Positions 24,377 through 35,999 of a stretch of DNA of 64,000 nucleotides are shown here, piece after piece (the stretch's first letter is position 1; every line of letters begins with the position of its first letter). This stretch comes from Sebastes aleutianus (lineage: Eukaryota > Chordata > Actinopteri > Perciformes > Sebastidae). The notes under the pieces were generated by a model that ran no database searches, was not told where the DNA came from, and saw only the letters and a program-made list of their open reading frames with translations. The position numbers and the translations under genes were made by a program. Where the stretch lies: positions 9,265,591 to 9,329,590 of the forward strand of contig CAKAKS010000067.1 of the NCBI GenBank assembly GCA_916700875.1. Reading direction: 5' to 3'.

Positions 24377-25314
24377 CAACATGTTCGTAGATCACTCTTG
24401 ACCTTAGAAACAGCAGTTCAATCTCACAATCTCAATACAATTTCCCCACAGGGACAAATAAAGTATCTACAAGGTGCATTTAGTAGCTGTTCTCAGCCAT
24501 AACACCTGAACCTCAGCTTTTAACTTAACACGGACGAGAAGTCCTTAAAGTGCTAATGAAAAAAATGGAAATTTGAACATCTACAGTCCACTGACAACTG
24601 GGCAAACTCTGCTGACAAAGACCATATGATATGATCAAACACTCCCCAACAACTTCTAAATGGACATTGTGTGTGTGAGATTGTTTTCTCATCTGGCAAA
24701 ATGTTGATTTAAATCAGGGAAGATATGATCAAAGAATAATAAACAAGACACTCGTTGCCAGCTTGGTACCTGATTGTTTACGAAGCTCGGTGCCATAAAC
24801 AAATCTCTGTTGGTACCAACAAAGTATTGAGGTTTGATGCCCAGCACTAATTATGTTCCCACTTTCCTCAGTATTTCAGTCACACGGCAGCCTATACTGT
24901 ACACTGATCGGTTTCCTCTGTACATTTCTGTCATCACAGCGCAGCATTCCAGCCACGGCGCTGCTATTCTGACAGTTTGGAGAAGGCACAGCTGGGGTGA
25001 TGCCGGGGTGAGGTTTCCCCCAGGGAAAGTAACCTGGTGGGTTGAAGGGGAGAGATTTTCAGACACACAGGTGCTGTTGAATATTAGTCTCACGGCCAGA
25101 AGAAGTCTGGGCTCATGTGAGTGAATTATTCATCCTCTGAACCCAGCCTGTGTGCTGCTGCCTCACCAGGCCACTGCAATCCTGATCAGCACTGTTTGAT
25201 GCTGCTGCAACTTCCCAGCAACTAAATAAGACTGTGGAGCAACACAGAGGCATGGGCGTATCAAAAATACACCGATATTACCACTTAATTCTGCTCACGT
25301 TCACATGTTCGATA
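24377..25314. other. Intronic sequence with no recognised feature
   Basis: Non-repetitive sequence; nothing was recognised. The overlapping frames at 24834-25124 have no domain. Confidence 0.5.
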
Positions 25315-26595
25315 AAGTTTTCCCTTTGGTTTGCTCGAAAGAAACTAATATGCAGCGACACTAACGTCAGTCTCAAGTTGAGTAAAGAAGTACATGGCTT
25401 ATTTAAAAGAAAAATACCATTAGTATTGTGTCATTCTCGGCCGAATTATTTAATTAATAAATGATTGCATTGAAGTCATGAGGCTGACATGGACATGAGT
25501 AGGATGGACATAAGATCTGGCACTGAAATGATTCATTCTGGCCTCAACAAATGTGATGCAGAGTGTAATACTAAGAAAACAGTGCCTGCTGTCAAAGGGA
25601 ACACAAGCAATTTGTTAAATGACTTGTAATATCCACCTAAGTGACAAAATAAATGAGAAATGTGGGACATATTGATTATGTAATTGCTGTTAAAAGGCCA
25701 ACTAGTTTTAATGTGCCTAGAATGAAAATCTGACATGAAACTTCAAGAACCTCACACCCGTCGGTTCTAGAGAAACCTAGCCAGCATATAACGTATCATT
25801 AATATGCTGAAATACAGGTAACTTCACAACTCAGGACAAAACAAGCCTGCCTCTAAATGGCTTTATGTCTACTGTTGAAATCAGATATTCAAAGCTACTT
25901 GACAACCACATAATGGCTATTTTTTGTGCGGTTGGAAAGTGACCATCGAAACTCAAAAGAAACTGTTTGCAGCGACATTCAGTCCACTAATGTCACTCTC
26001 AAGTTGAGAATTGAAAAGAATATCCTTCAGTATTGTGCCATTCTTGACTGTAGACATTATTTAGTAGAATTATTTAAATTAATAAATTATTGCATTTAAG
26101 TCAAGAGGCTGACATGGACATGAGTAGGATGACTATAGGATCTGGCACTGAAATGATTCATTTTGGCTTCAACAAATGTGATGCAGAATACAGTGTAATA
26201 CTCAGAAAACAGTGCCTGCTGTCAAAGGGAACACAAGCAATTTGTTAAATAATATTACTTGTAATATACACCTAATAAATGAGAAATGTGGGATGTATTG
26301 ATTTATTTAATTGCTGTTAAAAGGTCAACTAGTTTTAATGTGCAGAGAATGAGAAAATCTGACATGAAACTCCAAGAATCTCACGCCCGTCGGCTCTAGA
26401 AATACCTAGCTAGTTAGCAAAACGTGTCATCTGATGGTGATCATATGCTGAAATACTGGTAACTATACACAACTCAGGACAAAACAAGCCTGCCTCTAAA
26501 TGGCTTCATGTCTACTGCTGAAATCAGATATTTAAAGCTACTTGACAACCACATAAAGGCTTTTTTTGTTCGTTCGGAAAGTGACCATCGAAACA
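25315..26595 (+). repeat. Tandem duplication, two units of about 625-640 bp
   Basis: Unit 1 runs about 25315-25945 and unit 2 about 25946-26595, in direct orientation. Anchors recur in the same order: GAGGCTGACATGGACATGAG at 25480 and 26105, the GTCAAAGGGAACACAAGC block, and GACCATCGAAAC at 25941 and 26583. The offset drifts from 625 to 642 bp through small indels. The units are clearly homologous but not identical, so the duplication is not very recent. No coding frame or transposon end is shared, so it looks like a local duplication of intronic DNA. Confidence 0.9.
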
Positions 26596-27124
26596 ATGAC
26601 AGCAAATTACCTGTGGAAGGTAAAGAAGCAAAAGGTATCATATCACCGCGGTGCGGCGTTGTATTTTTTGCCCCCTTTGTTTGAGCTTTATGTATCTATA
26701 GAAAAATATAGCAAAAACAACAAGATTGTTGGCCGAGATACATGCGACTACCGCTTAGCTGTTGTTTCAGAACCATGGACAGCACTGTTTGTTGTGTGGG
26801 GGCCCGGGGTTTGTGAGTAGGTGGGGCGCTGTCCATAGTACTGAAATGTCCTAATTCCATTTTTCCCCCATTGTAGAAATCCACTGACAGAAAGGAAACG
26901 ACGAGAGAGAGAGCTGCAAGCCGCAAACAGCTGTCCATACGCACCTATCCATGCTGATTTTGACAGAGAATCGCTCATATATTGATGTATGTTAACATGC
27001 TAACTGGCAACTAGCAGGTTTCCTGAATGCATAACAATAACAACAACAAGGAAGAAAGCGGTAAATTAAAGATACGTGTAGGCCTACAGTCACTAATGCA
27101 ATGACAAGCAACAGAAAATTAAGC
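26596..27124. other. Intronic sequence with no recognised feature
   Basis: Mixed composition; nothing recognised beyond short chance frames. Confidence 0.45.
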
Positions 27125-27132
27125 AACGTTAC

Positions 27133-27817
27133 TAGGGCTGTCAAAGTTAACGCAATAAACGCGTTAACGCAAAATCGTTTTAACGCCACTAATTTCTTTA
27201 ACGCATTAACGCAACTTGTGATGTTTAGGTTGTAGCGGGCTCAGTTTTAAAGCTAGATTGAAAATACTGGCTTCATATGAAACAAGAAAACCTAAAGAGA
27301 TCCATTGGTACCAACCATGTCATACTAACTTGTCACGAAGGAGGCTAAATAACGCTCCAAACTTATGCAAAATTTTGCAGAAGAAAAACATGGCATGTCC
27401 ATTTTCAAAGGGGTCCCTTGACCTCTGACCTCAAGATATGTGAATGAAAATGGGTTCTATGGGTACCCACGAGTCTCCCCTTTACAGACATGCCCACTCT
27501 ACGATAATCACATGCAGTTTGGGGCAAGTCATAGTCAAGTCCTCGTAGTCGTAGTCGTAGAGCATATTTCTTATGCTAAATGCAGTACCTGTGAAAGTTT
27601 CTGGACAATATTTGTCATTTTTTTGTGTTGTTAGTTGATTTCCAATAATAAATACAGTATATACATACATTTGCATAAAGCAAGCATGTTTGCCCATGTT
27701 GATAAGAGTATCAAATACTTGACAAATCTCCCTTTAAGGTACATTTTGAACAGGTAAAAAATCTGCAACTAATCATGCATAATCGCGATTAAATATTTTA
27801 ATCTGTTGACAGCCCTA
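27133..27817 (-). mobile_element. hAT-type non-autonomous element, copy 3 (inverted, full length)
   Basis: The termini are TAGGGCTGTCAA and TTGACAGCCCTA, flanked by a perfect 8-bp duplication AACGTTAC (27125-27132 and 27818-27825). It lies in reverse orientation relative to copy 1. The DR1 motif appears as TGACCTCTGACCT at 27419-27431. At 685 bp it has no transposase. Confidence 0.93.
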
Positions 27818-27825
27818 AACGTTAC

Positions 27826-29374
27826 ACAAAAAATATATCTAGGTTTAGTAGTTAAAGGCCCCCATGTTTGTCTTACATTCTTTCTTTTTCTTTTGTTTTA
27901 CATTAGCTAGCATCACGCTAACCGACAGCTAGTAAAACCTACTAATTTTAACCATTTACACAATTTGTAGGAAGAAAATGGCAAATTAGAAGTACAGCAG
28001 TGAACAACACAACAAACAAAATAAAATAAAATAGGGAGAGATATAGGATATTTAGATTTGGTTAAACAACCCTGGTGACAAAAGAGGGAAACTGGAAAAA
28101 AAAAACAGGCTTTTGTGTTAATCCAATAACTTAGAATTTGTTCTTGTTCCTGACTCGTTTTATAAATGTCTGTACTGCCTACCTTCAGCTGGGAGCCTAT
28201 TATGAGTAATGCCCCATTTAGAGATCTGGGAACGACAATAGGGAAATTCTCAGTTAGCCTTGGGACTTGCTCAAAGACTTAGTAGGACAGGGAAAAGATA
28301 TGTTTGCATTTTAGTCAAACCGTCGCTTCAGCAGTGGGTAATAATATTCACACTACAGAAAAATATTCACATTGTGTGCAGAGCACTTTAGTTGTAATTC
28401 TTGCGGCTATAGAGTGCAAAAAGACAACTGGACAAACTGCTTTACATGTCAAAATCAAACAAAGTAAGCTTTCACTTTAATAGTTAACATAAAAAACAAG
28501 TTAATTCTGTTCTAACTGGTTTAAGTAGAGTACTATTTGTCATGATACAGTAGAGGCAGTTGGACTGATGATAACGTTGCTGAAAAACCAACTGATGCTA
28601 GAGGCTTTCCACATTAATTACTCCTTTGCTCTGATACCAATAAGTCTCTGAGACATCGCATCACACTGGATTTATCCTCCCGGCCGCCAGCGAACTATCA
28701 TTACAATCAACTTGTCAGACTTTCACCGGTTTGTTTATTCGGATGTGCATTATTCCAAAAACATGTGTTTTCAACTTTGTTTCCGTTTGCAGTGCGGGGA
28801 TGCACCCACACTTCTAATGACTCCTGTGCCCTGTAATTTCTTTAGCGTGGCAAACTGTGATTACAGGGTGGGAGTCAAGCTTCAAGCCAAGCATCATCTT
28901 TTCCAGTTATTGTTTTGTGTTTGCTCTGTCTTTAATACGGCCCTGCAGCTGTGTGTCTCAATAGTCGTTTCGGTGAAGCCGTGTTTAACACCAAAGTGAT
29001 TTAGTACAACAGATCACTGCTCCGCAGCCCATGGCTACTGATTTTCAATGCATTGTTTGCTCAGGCACGCTGGCAAATTAAACAACGGACGTGTTAAAAA
29101 CCGAGCTGACATCGGTGGAGCTGACTGATCGTCTTTGATGGTGGACGGTCCAGCGGTTGGCCAAGTTGTCCCCGGAAGAGCTGTTAATGCACTTGTCTCA
29201 AGTCAGATTTCAGTGAGTGAACAGACAGTCACAGGGACAAGTGAGGATATGTTATGATAAGAGGTTTGCCACATGGTTAAAAACTAAAATGGTGATTGAT
29301 ATTTAAGAAAAGCACCACTGTATCATCAGATAATTCCATTCCCACAAGATACTTCCAGTTTAGGGGTCATTCAC
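27826..29374. other. Intronic sequence with no recognised feature
   Basis: AT-rich in the first part (AAAATAAAATAAAATAG near 28020), more complex later. No exon or known repeat was recognised. Confidence 0.5.
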
Positions 29375-29382
29375 ATTATTAC

Positions 29383-30115
29383 TAGGACTGTCAATCCATT
29401 AAAATATTTAAATGCGATTGGACGCAAATTAATCGCACATTTTTTTATCTGTTCAAAATGTACCTTAAAGGGAGATTTGTCAAGTATTTATCAACAAGGG
29501 AGTGGGTAAATATGCTTGCTTTATGCAAATATATGTATATATTTATTATTAGAAATTAATTAACAACACAAAACAATATCAAATATTGTCCAGAAACCCT
29601 CACAGGTACTGCATTTAGCATAATAAATATGCTCAAATCATAACATGGCAAACTCAAGCAACAAACAGACTCAAGCAACAAACAGCTGTCAGTGTGTCAG
29701 TGTGCTGACTTGACTATTACTTGCCCAAAACTGCATGTGATTATCATAAAGTCGGCATGTCTACAAAGGGGAGACTCGTGGGTACCCATAGAACCCATTT
29801 CCATTCGCATATCTTGAGGTCAGAGGTCAAGGGACCCCTTTAAAAATGGCCATGCCAGTTTTCCCTCGCAAAAATTCAGTGTAAATTTGGAGTGTCATTT
29901 ATCCTCCTTCGCAACAAGCTAGTATGACATGGTTGGTACCAATAGATTCTTTAGGTTTTTTAGTTTCAAATGATACCAGTATCTTCACTCTAGCTTTAAA
30001 ACTGAGCCCACTACAACCTAAACATCGCAAGTTGCGTTAATGCGTTAAAGAAATTAATGGCGTTAAAACAAATTTGCGTTAACGCGTTATTATTGCGTTA
30101 ACTTTGACAGCCCTA
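29383..30115 (+). mobile_element. hAT-type non-autonomous element, copy 4
   Basis: The left end, TAGGACTGTCAA, carries one change from the family terminus; the right end is TTGACAGCCCTA. The flanks ATTATTAC and ATTAATCA match only partly, so the target duplication has eroded. The DR1 motif is at 29817-29829. A short local duplication (AGACTCAAGCAACAAAC) occurs near 29650-29680. Length is 733 bp and non-coding. Confidence 0.9.
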
Positions 30116-32783
30116 ATTAATCACTCATATTCTGTTCAGTAAAAGACAACAGTACATCTTTTCTGCCACATCGTTCCCACCGTCTTATTCTCCCCCCTTC
30201 CCTCTGCTTCTGAAGGTATGGACACCCCCCTCTGGCCCCAGTGGAGTGACCACCCTGCGCGGTGCGGAGCGTACAGTAATGCCATTAAAACTCCACCCCG
30301 GGGAATCAGTCACGCGGCGGTTTGAGCTTAGGGCCAATACAAAAGAGACCCGTTTGAAAAGGAGCCAAGCCCAGCCTGAGGAGGTCAGAGGGCTGTTTAC
30401 AGAACAACAGTCTCTTATCGGCTGTACGCTTCCCCAGAGGAGTCTCCACCGCAAACAGATAACAGCCTCCAAATAGGCGCCAGAGTGTGACCGATAGGAG
30501 CATAATCAGGTACATTCTGCTTTGGGAGGAAGAAGTGGAGGACAAGGGTGGATAATAGTGCGCTTGACTGTTAGCGGTGAGATGATACATTAAAAACATA
30601 CAGTGGATAGATAAAATGTCGCTACATGTCCCTCTCAAAAGGCCATGAAAAATGTTTTTTTTCACGTCCTAATAACCATTATTCAACAGGACCGCTGAGG
30701 CCTAATTCATCCTCAGGGATCGCTTCATTATTGAACAGTTAAATGGTCAATAGGTTCAGCCAAGGCAGCTTTTAGCACAAGGGCGAATAGACAGTGTAAA
30801 AGCCAATGCAAATAACTGGCACTCAAACAAGGCCTAATGCATTAATGACTGCATGACGTGCGCTAATGTGACGGCAACAGATTCAGACTGACAGTAATGG
30901 AGAATTTTGCCCCTGGTTATACTCATAAGGCCCGGATGGGGAGAGGAGGAGGAGGGATGTACACCTGCCTGCTGCCTGAGCCTTGACAGAAGCCTAATAA
31001 ATAACAGGAGACAAGGTGAAACAGCAGTAGCAGCCCTCACCTCCTCTTCCTCCTCCTCACTGCTACCACCTACACTACACCACCCAGTTTGCGTGAGGAG
31101 CAGCAGCCTAATGCGGACAGCTTTTTGGCATGAAACAGAGTCTCCTCCAAGTTAGCAAAGTGCACTTGTCCCGTGAAGGAGGCAACTTGAGTTATTCATG
31201 AAATTACACGAGAAACTTTGCACCTTTTCAACGTCAAAGCGGCGGCGGGAGTTTTTATTTGACAGACTTGAAATTAAAGCTTCACGCTTCAGGTCAAGGC
31301 TATACGCTCACCTGAACCAAATATCAAAGTGTGCTCTATCAGAATCAATTTGCAGTGCACATAATAACCCCTTAGGTTATAGGCGACAATGCTGAATAGA
31401 AACCAGCTGATTGAACAGCAGGTTTTGAAGATAAGTGAGAAAATGTGCCAGGGTCGGGGTCAATTCAGTCGGAGTGTAAAACCATCGGTTGCAACCGCCA
31501 GTCATTTGTCACTGATCTAGATTTGATTCTAAAGTGAACATTTTCCAAATAAAAAATACAGTTTTTAAAAAAAGTTTGAATGAAAGTGAGCCGACATCCA
31601 CAGCGAGATAGAGGCCTAACAATCAACTGTAATATCCTGATTTAAACTGCTTCTCTTTCTCCTCCCTCGTTCCCCTCCTCCTTCTCGTCACCATTAATAA
31701 CAATTGAGACCCTTGGAGCATTAATTAGTGAAATTTTCCTGCGTGCCTGGACTCTCTGAGCCACCTACAACGAATGCCGACTTCGGTAAACATGATCCGC
31801 TGCATAGTAAGTTGTTGTTTTTCTTCCAAGTTCTTTTTTTTTTTTTTTTTAGACATGGTGATGAGATCACAGAATTGTTGGAGCATGCCTTACACACACA
31901 AACACTTCCTCTCTCTCTTACAAACACTCCCCTCTCTGTCTCTCACTCTCTCTTCATTAGGCAGCCCCGGCGCTGGCCCGTGTGCGATTCATTAGCTTTT
32001 ATCCTCTTCATTTGAAGAAGGAGCTGTGTATAATTAGAGCATCTCTGTTTGTCCAGCATCCTTCACACAGTCACATCTCAAGGCCAATTATCATTCCGCC
32101 GCAGAGCTCCCGGATAACATAGCCACATCAGCCGCCTCGAGAACCAACTTCAAAACTATTACTGCCTCTCAAGAATGTAAATAAAATCACTTGCAAATCA
32201 ACAGCTAATGATTGAATGTGGAGTGGCACTCCAGGGATATGAAGATGATATTGGTGCAGATTTGAGTCACTTTCTTTAGCGTGAAAGTGTCTGCGATAGG
32301 CCGGCACTTAACCAGTTTCCATGCAGTCTGTGAGTATCTGGACAGTCGCACGTTTGTTGTTGTGTTGGCTCTGTGCTCCAGCACTTTAACCTCAGAGTCA
32401 TTGTTTCATTTCAGAGTGCTTTCAGCTTTAATTAAAGCTTTAAGTCTTAAATTGAGCTTTAATTTCACATTCAATTTTAGTGAACATTGTGGAAATTATA
32501 GGCATTTTATACAAAGCCCCCCCAATCTTAGACAATGATCTTAAACATAAAGTGAAAGCTGCAAAGCTGCCAAAGAGCTTTTTATGGTCAACAGTGGCTT
32601 GACCGGCCAAGTCAGTCATCTGACTTAACTCTGTCCAAATTATCATGAGTTTCTGTCCAAATTATCATGTGTTTCACTTGCTGGAGACCATAAGTGTCAG
32701 CTGATGCCTGCTGGGGGTCATTGCTCAGAAAGGATTTGACACCAAAATATTAAATTAGACCAGCAACTCCTGTGTTACTAATT
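30116..32783. other. Complex intronic stretch with candidate regulatory DNA
   Basis: No gene and almost no repeat was seen. A T run lies at 31834-31850 with CT-rich sequence after it. Two sub-stretches have the look of conserved non-coding DNA: about 30680-30910 (TAATGCATTAATGACTGCAT and nearby AT motifs) and about 31960-32180 (GATTCATTAGC, GTATAATTAGAGC, GGCCAATTATCATTCC). Conservation cannot be tested here. Confidence 0.35.
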
Positions 32784-33013
32784 ACTGTTTTTGTGAATGG
32801 AGTCTGGTCTGGTGGCTTTGAAGACAGTAATATAACGGCTTCAGTTCCCCGTCAGAAAGGGGTGTCTGATGGCGAGGTAAAGCGGTGAAAATATTCAAAT
32901 ATAGAGTACACTTAAACTGATATTGATTTTTTTCGGAGGATAAAATACATTCTGCTGCTGAAGCCGTTATATCGCTCTCTTCAAAGCTACTAGACTACAT
33001 TCACAAAAGCAGT
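32784..33013. repeat. Foldback repeat with ~60-bp inverted arms
   Basis: The left arm (32784-32844, TTTTTGTGAATGGAGTCTGG through ATAACGGCTTCAG) matches the reverse complement of 32958-33013 with a few changes. The interior (CCGTCAGAAAGGGGTGTCTG, AATATAGAGTACACTTAAAC) is related to the interior of the inverted-repeat element at 41967-42409, so the two probably belong to one superfamily of non-autonomous elements. Confidence 0.75.
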
Positions 33014-34725
33014 GATTTTACCTTGCAGAACGCGGGAGTAAACATACAACCGAACTAACCCTTTCAGTTATTACTTAGCACAGATTATTTTGATCCAGCT
33101 AGTAACAATGTTCAACACCTGAGTGGGCGTATCTATTTGAAAAAAAGAGAGAACAGAACGCAGATGGACCCGCCCTTTAAGTCACTATCTATCGGGTTGA
33201 TGGCCCACTGATGAACGCCCTTGCATTTGCAGTATGAAAAACTTGGTGTCTGTGGCGACATTCTCCGGGAAAAAAAACACAAGCGGAAAAAAACAAACAC
33301 CTGTAATTGCCGCTTATCGCCATAGGTGCCGCCAAAGAGAACGAAACTGAGATTTTCGAGATTGTCCAACTGAAATCACATTTAGTCATCCCTTTTTGCA
33401 GTCTAAAATAATGTCAATGTGTTTTTTAAATAAATTGTTTATAGTTTTGTAACATTAAAAAGGAGGACGTTTTTTTTGGAAATATCAGAAATGCTCCTTT
33501 TCAGCCGGCTGGAGGGGTGTGTCGCTGTCTGTGTTTGATTGACAGCAAAGTAAAAAAAAAACTTCCGCTGTCGCCTTCATCTCATGGACAGACAGCGTGT
33601 TGTTAGTGGTCTTTAAGAGTAAGGACCACGCCAGCATCTAACCAGAACAAAGTTGTATTTGCAAGTCCGTTTACATGCTGTTTAATGTGCTGCAGCTGAG
33701 CAGCTAATTAACTATCTACCAAATGCTTTCTGTGCCCTAAAAAGGGCTACACTTTGTGCAGTGTTCATCTGATGAAGATTTAAACACCTCCACATTAAAG
33801 CTGAGAGTCGGGACAACCTCAAAGTAATTTTAAATCCCATGTGCTTGAGTACAGAGACAACAAAAAAAAAGGTGTCACTGTGCAAATAGACCTTCTTAAG
33901 CCAACCTATAATACCACTTTTATTAGATAGATAGATGGAGACTTTATTGTCATTGTCATGGAAAAACAACGAAAAACAGTTTAACAGTTTCTTTATTAAT
34001 TTTTAGTTTGTTTTTACGGAAGTTAAGTTAAGTATAATTGAAAACAGTCACAATGTGAAGAAAATGAGGACAAGACTTTACCTGAACTGATCCTTGAAGA
34101 AAAGACAAACTATGAATTATCGTGTGAATAATGCGTAACCAGGACGCCTAACAAACCGGCTAATGTCCCATTTAAAGTGTCACAAACTTTGTCTATAATA
34201 CAAGTTTGAAGAGGACACATTCTCCGCACGAGTCATGTTACCTGCTGCCTAAATTAATGGAAAAGTCCACCCTTGGTTGCTCTTGCACTGCTATGCCTCA
34301 TCAATCTGTGATGTGTCTCGGTGGTAGTTGTTTTGTTATGAAATGCTGTTTACTTTTTTTGGTGTGTCGACTTTTTCCTCAACGTCCCTTATCTGCTACT
34401 CCAGTTATTGATGATTTCCTACATTTCCAAGAATGCCTCGTGGCAACTTCCAGAGAACAGATGCTGACATTTCCCATTGAAACAAAGCTGAATAATGCGT
34501 CAAGCTGTGTGCCCTTCGCTCAGAATGCAACATGTTTTGTTATGCTGGTATAATAAGTCTAATGAGGATAGAAAAAACATCAGATATCCTCCTCTTATAT
34601 GATGGATTTCTCTCTAAAAAAAATGTTCTTCATCTTTGGACACCAGATTCTGACATGTATATTAGTGGCGATTTTAAACTCTTTTTAGGAAAGGCTGTCG
34701 CTTAAATCTAGTGAGCATACTTGCA
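33014..34725. other. Intronic sequence with minor relics
   Basis: Mostly unrecognised. At about 33924-33985 there is (TAGA)n followed by GACTTTATTGTCATTGTCAT and an ACAACGAAAA word. This resembles the reversed 3' end of a fish retroelement, but it is too short to classify. Confidence 0.4.
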
Positions 34726-34975
34726 TCATATGAAACTAGAAAGCCTAAGGAATCTATTGGTACCAATTATGTCATGTCCGGAAGGAGGCTAAATAACGCT
34801 CCAAAGTTGGGCTAAATTTTGACGAAGAAAAATTGGCATGGCCATTTTCAAAGGGGTCCCTTGACCTCTGACCTCAAGATATGTGAATGAAAATGGGTTC
34901 TATGGGTACCCACGAGTCTCCCCTTTACAGACATGCCCATTTATGATAATCACGTGCAATGTTGGGCAAAAATTT
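34726..34975 (-). mobile_element. hAT-type non-autonomous element, copy 5 (internal fragment)
   Basis: The segment matches the middle of copies 1, 3 and 4 in reverse orientation, from the CATCATATGAAACTAGAAAG block through TGGGTACCCACGAGTCTCCC. Both terminal inverted repeats are missing. The DR1 motif survives as TGACCTCTGACCT at 34862-34874. Confidence 0.85.
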
Positions 34976-35352
34976 TTCTGCAAACTGGGGTCCCTACACA
35001 GTCTTGGAATTGCATAAATTGTATATTTGTATTACTGGAAAGCTGAGACTCTTGTGGAACCAATGAATTGAATTGTCACCTGGCGTCTGAATTTTGTGTT
35101 TTCCTTTACATAAATAAAGATATTGCCACCATAACTTGATGCAGAAAAGGCAGAAATTGGTGCAAAAAAATGTGTCTCCCCCCCGAATGTTGAAACGAAA
35201 CCTACGCCCTTGACTGTACATGTCACATTGTCATTAGGGGCTGATACTGCTGATGCTTCAGAGAGCAGATTTTTTTACATATTTTATTTTGCAATGTGGA
35301 AAATCGGGAAATATGTTGATATTATATCATGTTGCATAAAATACATTTTTAA
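34976..35352. other. Unrecognised sequence, possibly repeat-derived
   Basis: AT-rich; a run of eight C lies at about 35177-35184. No coding exon was recognised. Confidence 0.35.
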
Positions 35353-35999
35353 AGCAGCAGCGGGTAGAAATGGAGCAAATATGATTAAAAAAAGTAATTT
35401 TTATAAAACGGTCGCAATATCCTGGCAGTAGTGCACGAGACAGGTAATCTGAAAAAAAATTCATGTGCCTCAGTGTCCTTTGGTGCTCCTAATGGCATCT
35501 GCAAGATTTCCCAGACCGGAGGAAAACAAGCAATCAGAGCCGAGCTGGAACCTGCCGTCTCTGAGCAGCTGTCAATCACTCGCGAAGTCCAACCAAACGA
35601 TCAAACTATTCAGCGCTGATCAAATATCAATCAATATTCTGTTACTGTAATGCCTATTTCTCTCCTCAAATGTTTTCAGAAACATCTTGTAGTGTACAGT
35701 TTAGCTGTAAAATGAGAAAGTTTGTGACCGGGCTGCCATGTTGAGATCAGTTGAGGAAATACCAAGCACCGCCCACCAGCCGGAGCACAGCCAATAGGAA
35801 CGCTAAATAGGAACACTCTCTCTGGAATGGCATGTGATTGGCCAAAGTCTCCCTTCACCTTCATTTTTTTAACGCCTGAAAACAGAGCCATGAGGAGGTG
35901 CAGAAGTCTAGTTATCTCTCAGAACACTTGAATTACAATTTGCTGAAAGGTTATTATGGAATTTTTGCCCAATGATGCCAAAAACGTTCTGCTTACTGA
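35353..35999 (+). repeat. Dispersed repeat family D, copy 1
   Basis: It begins with AAAGCAGCAGCGGGTAGAAA and ends near TTCTGCTTACTGAAGCTTTAA. The first ~440 bp recur inverted at 60880-61325, including AGACCGGAGGAAAACAAGCA and GAAACATCTTGTAGTGTACA. The ends are AAAGC.GCAG and CTG.AGCTTT, roughly complementary. I remember this as an abundant fish element with no protein-coding capacity. Confidence 0.8.

Noticed and set aside
24161..24502. 113-codon plus-strand frame
   Set aside because: Translation of the SINE and its A-rich tail.
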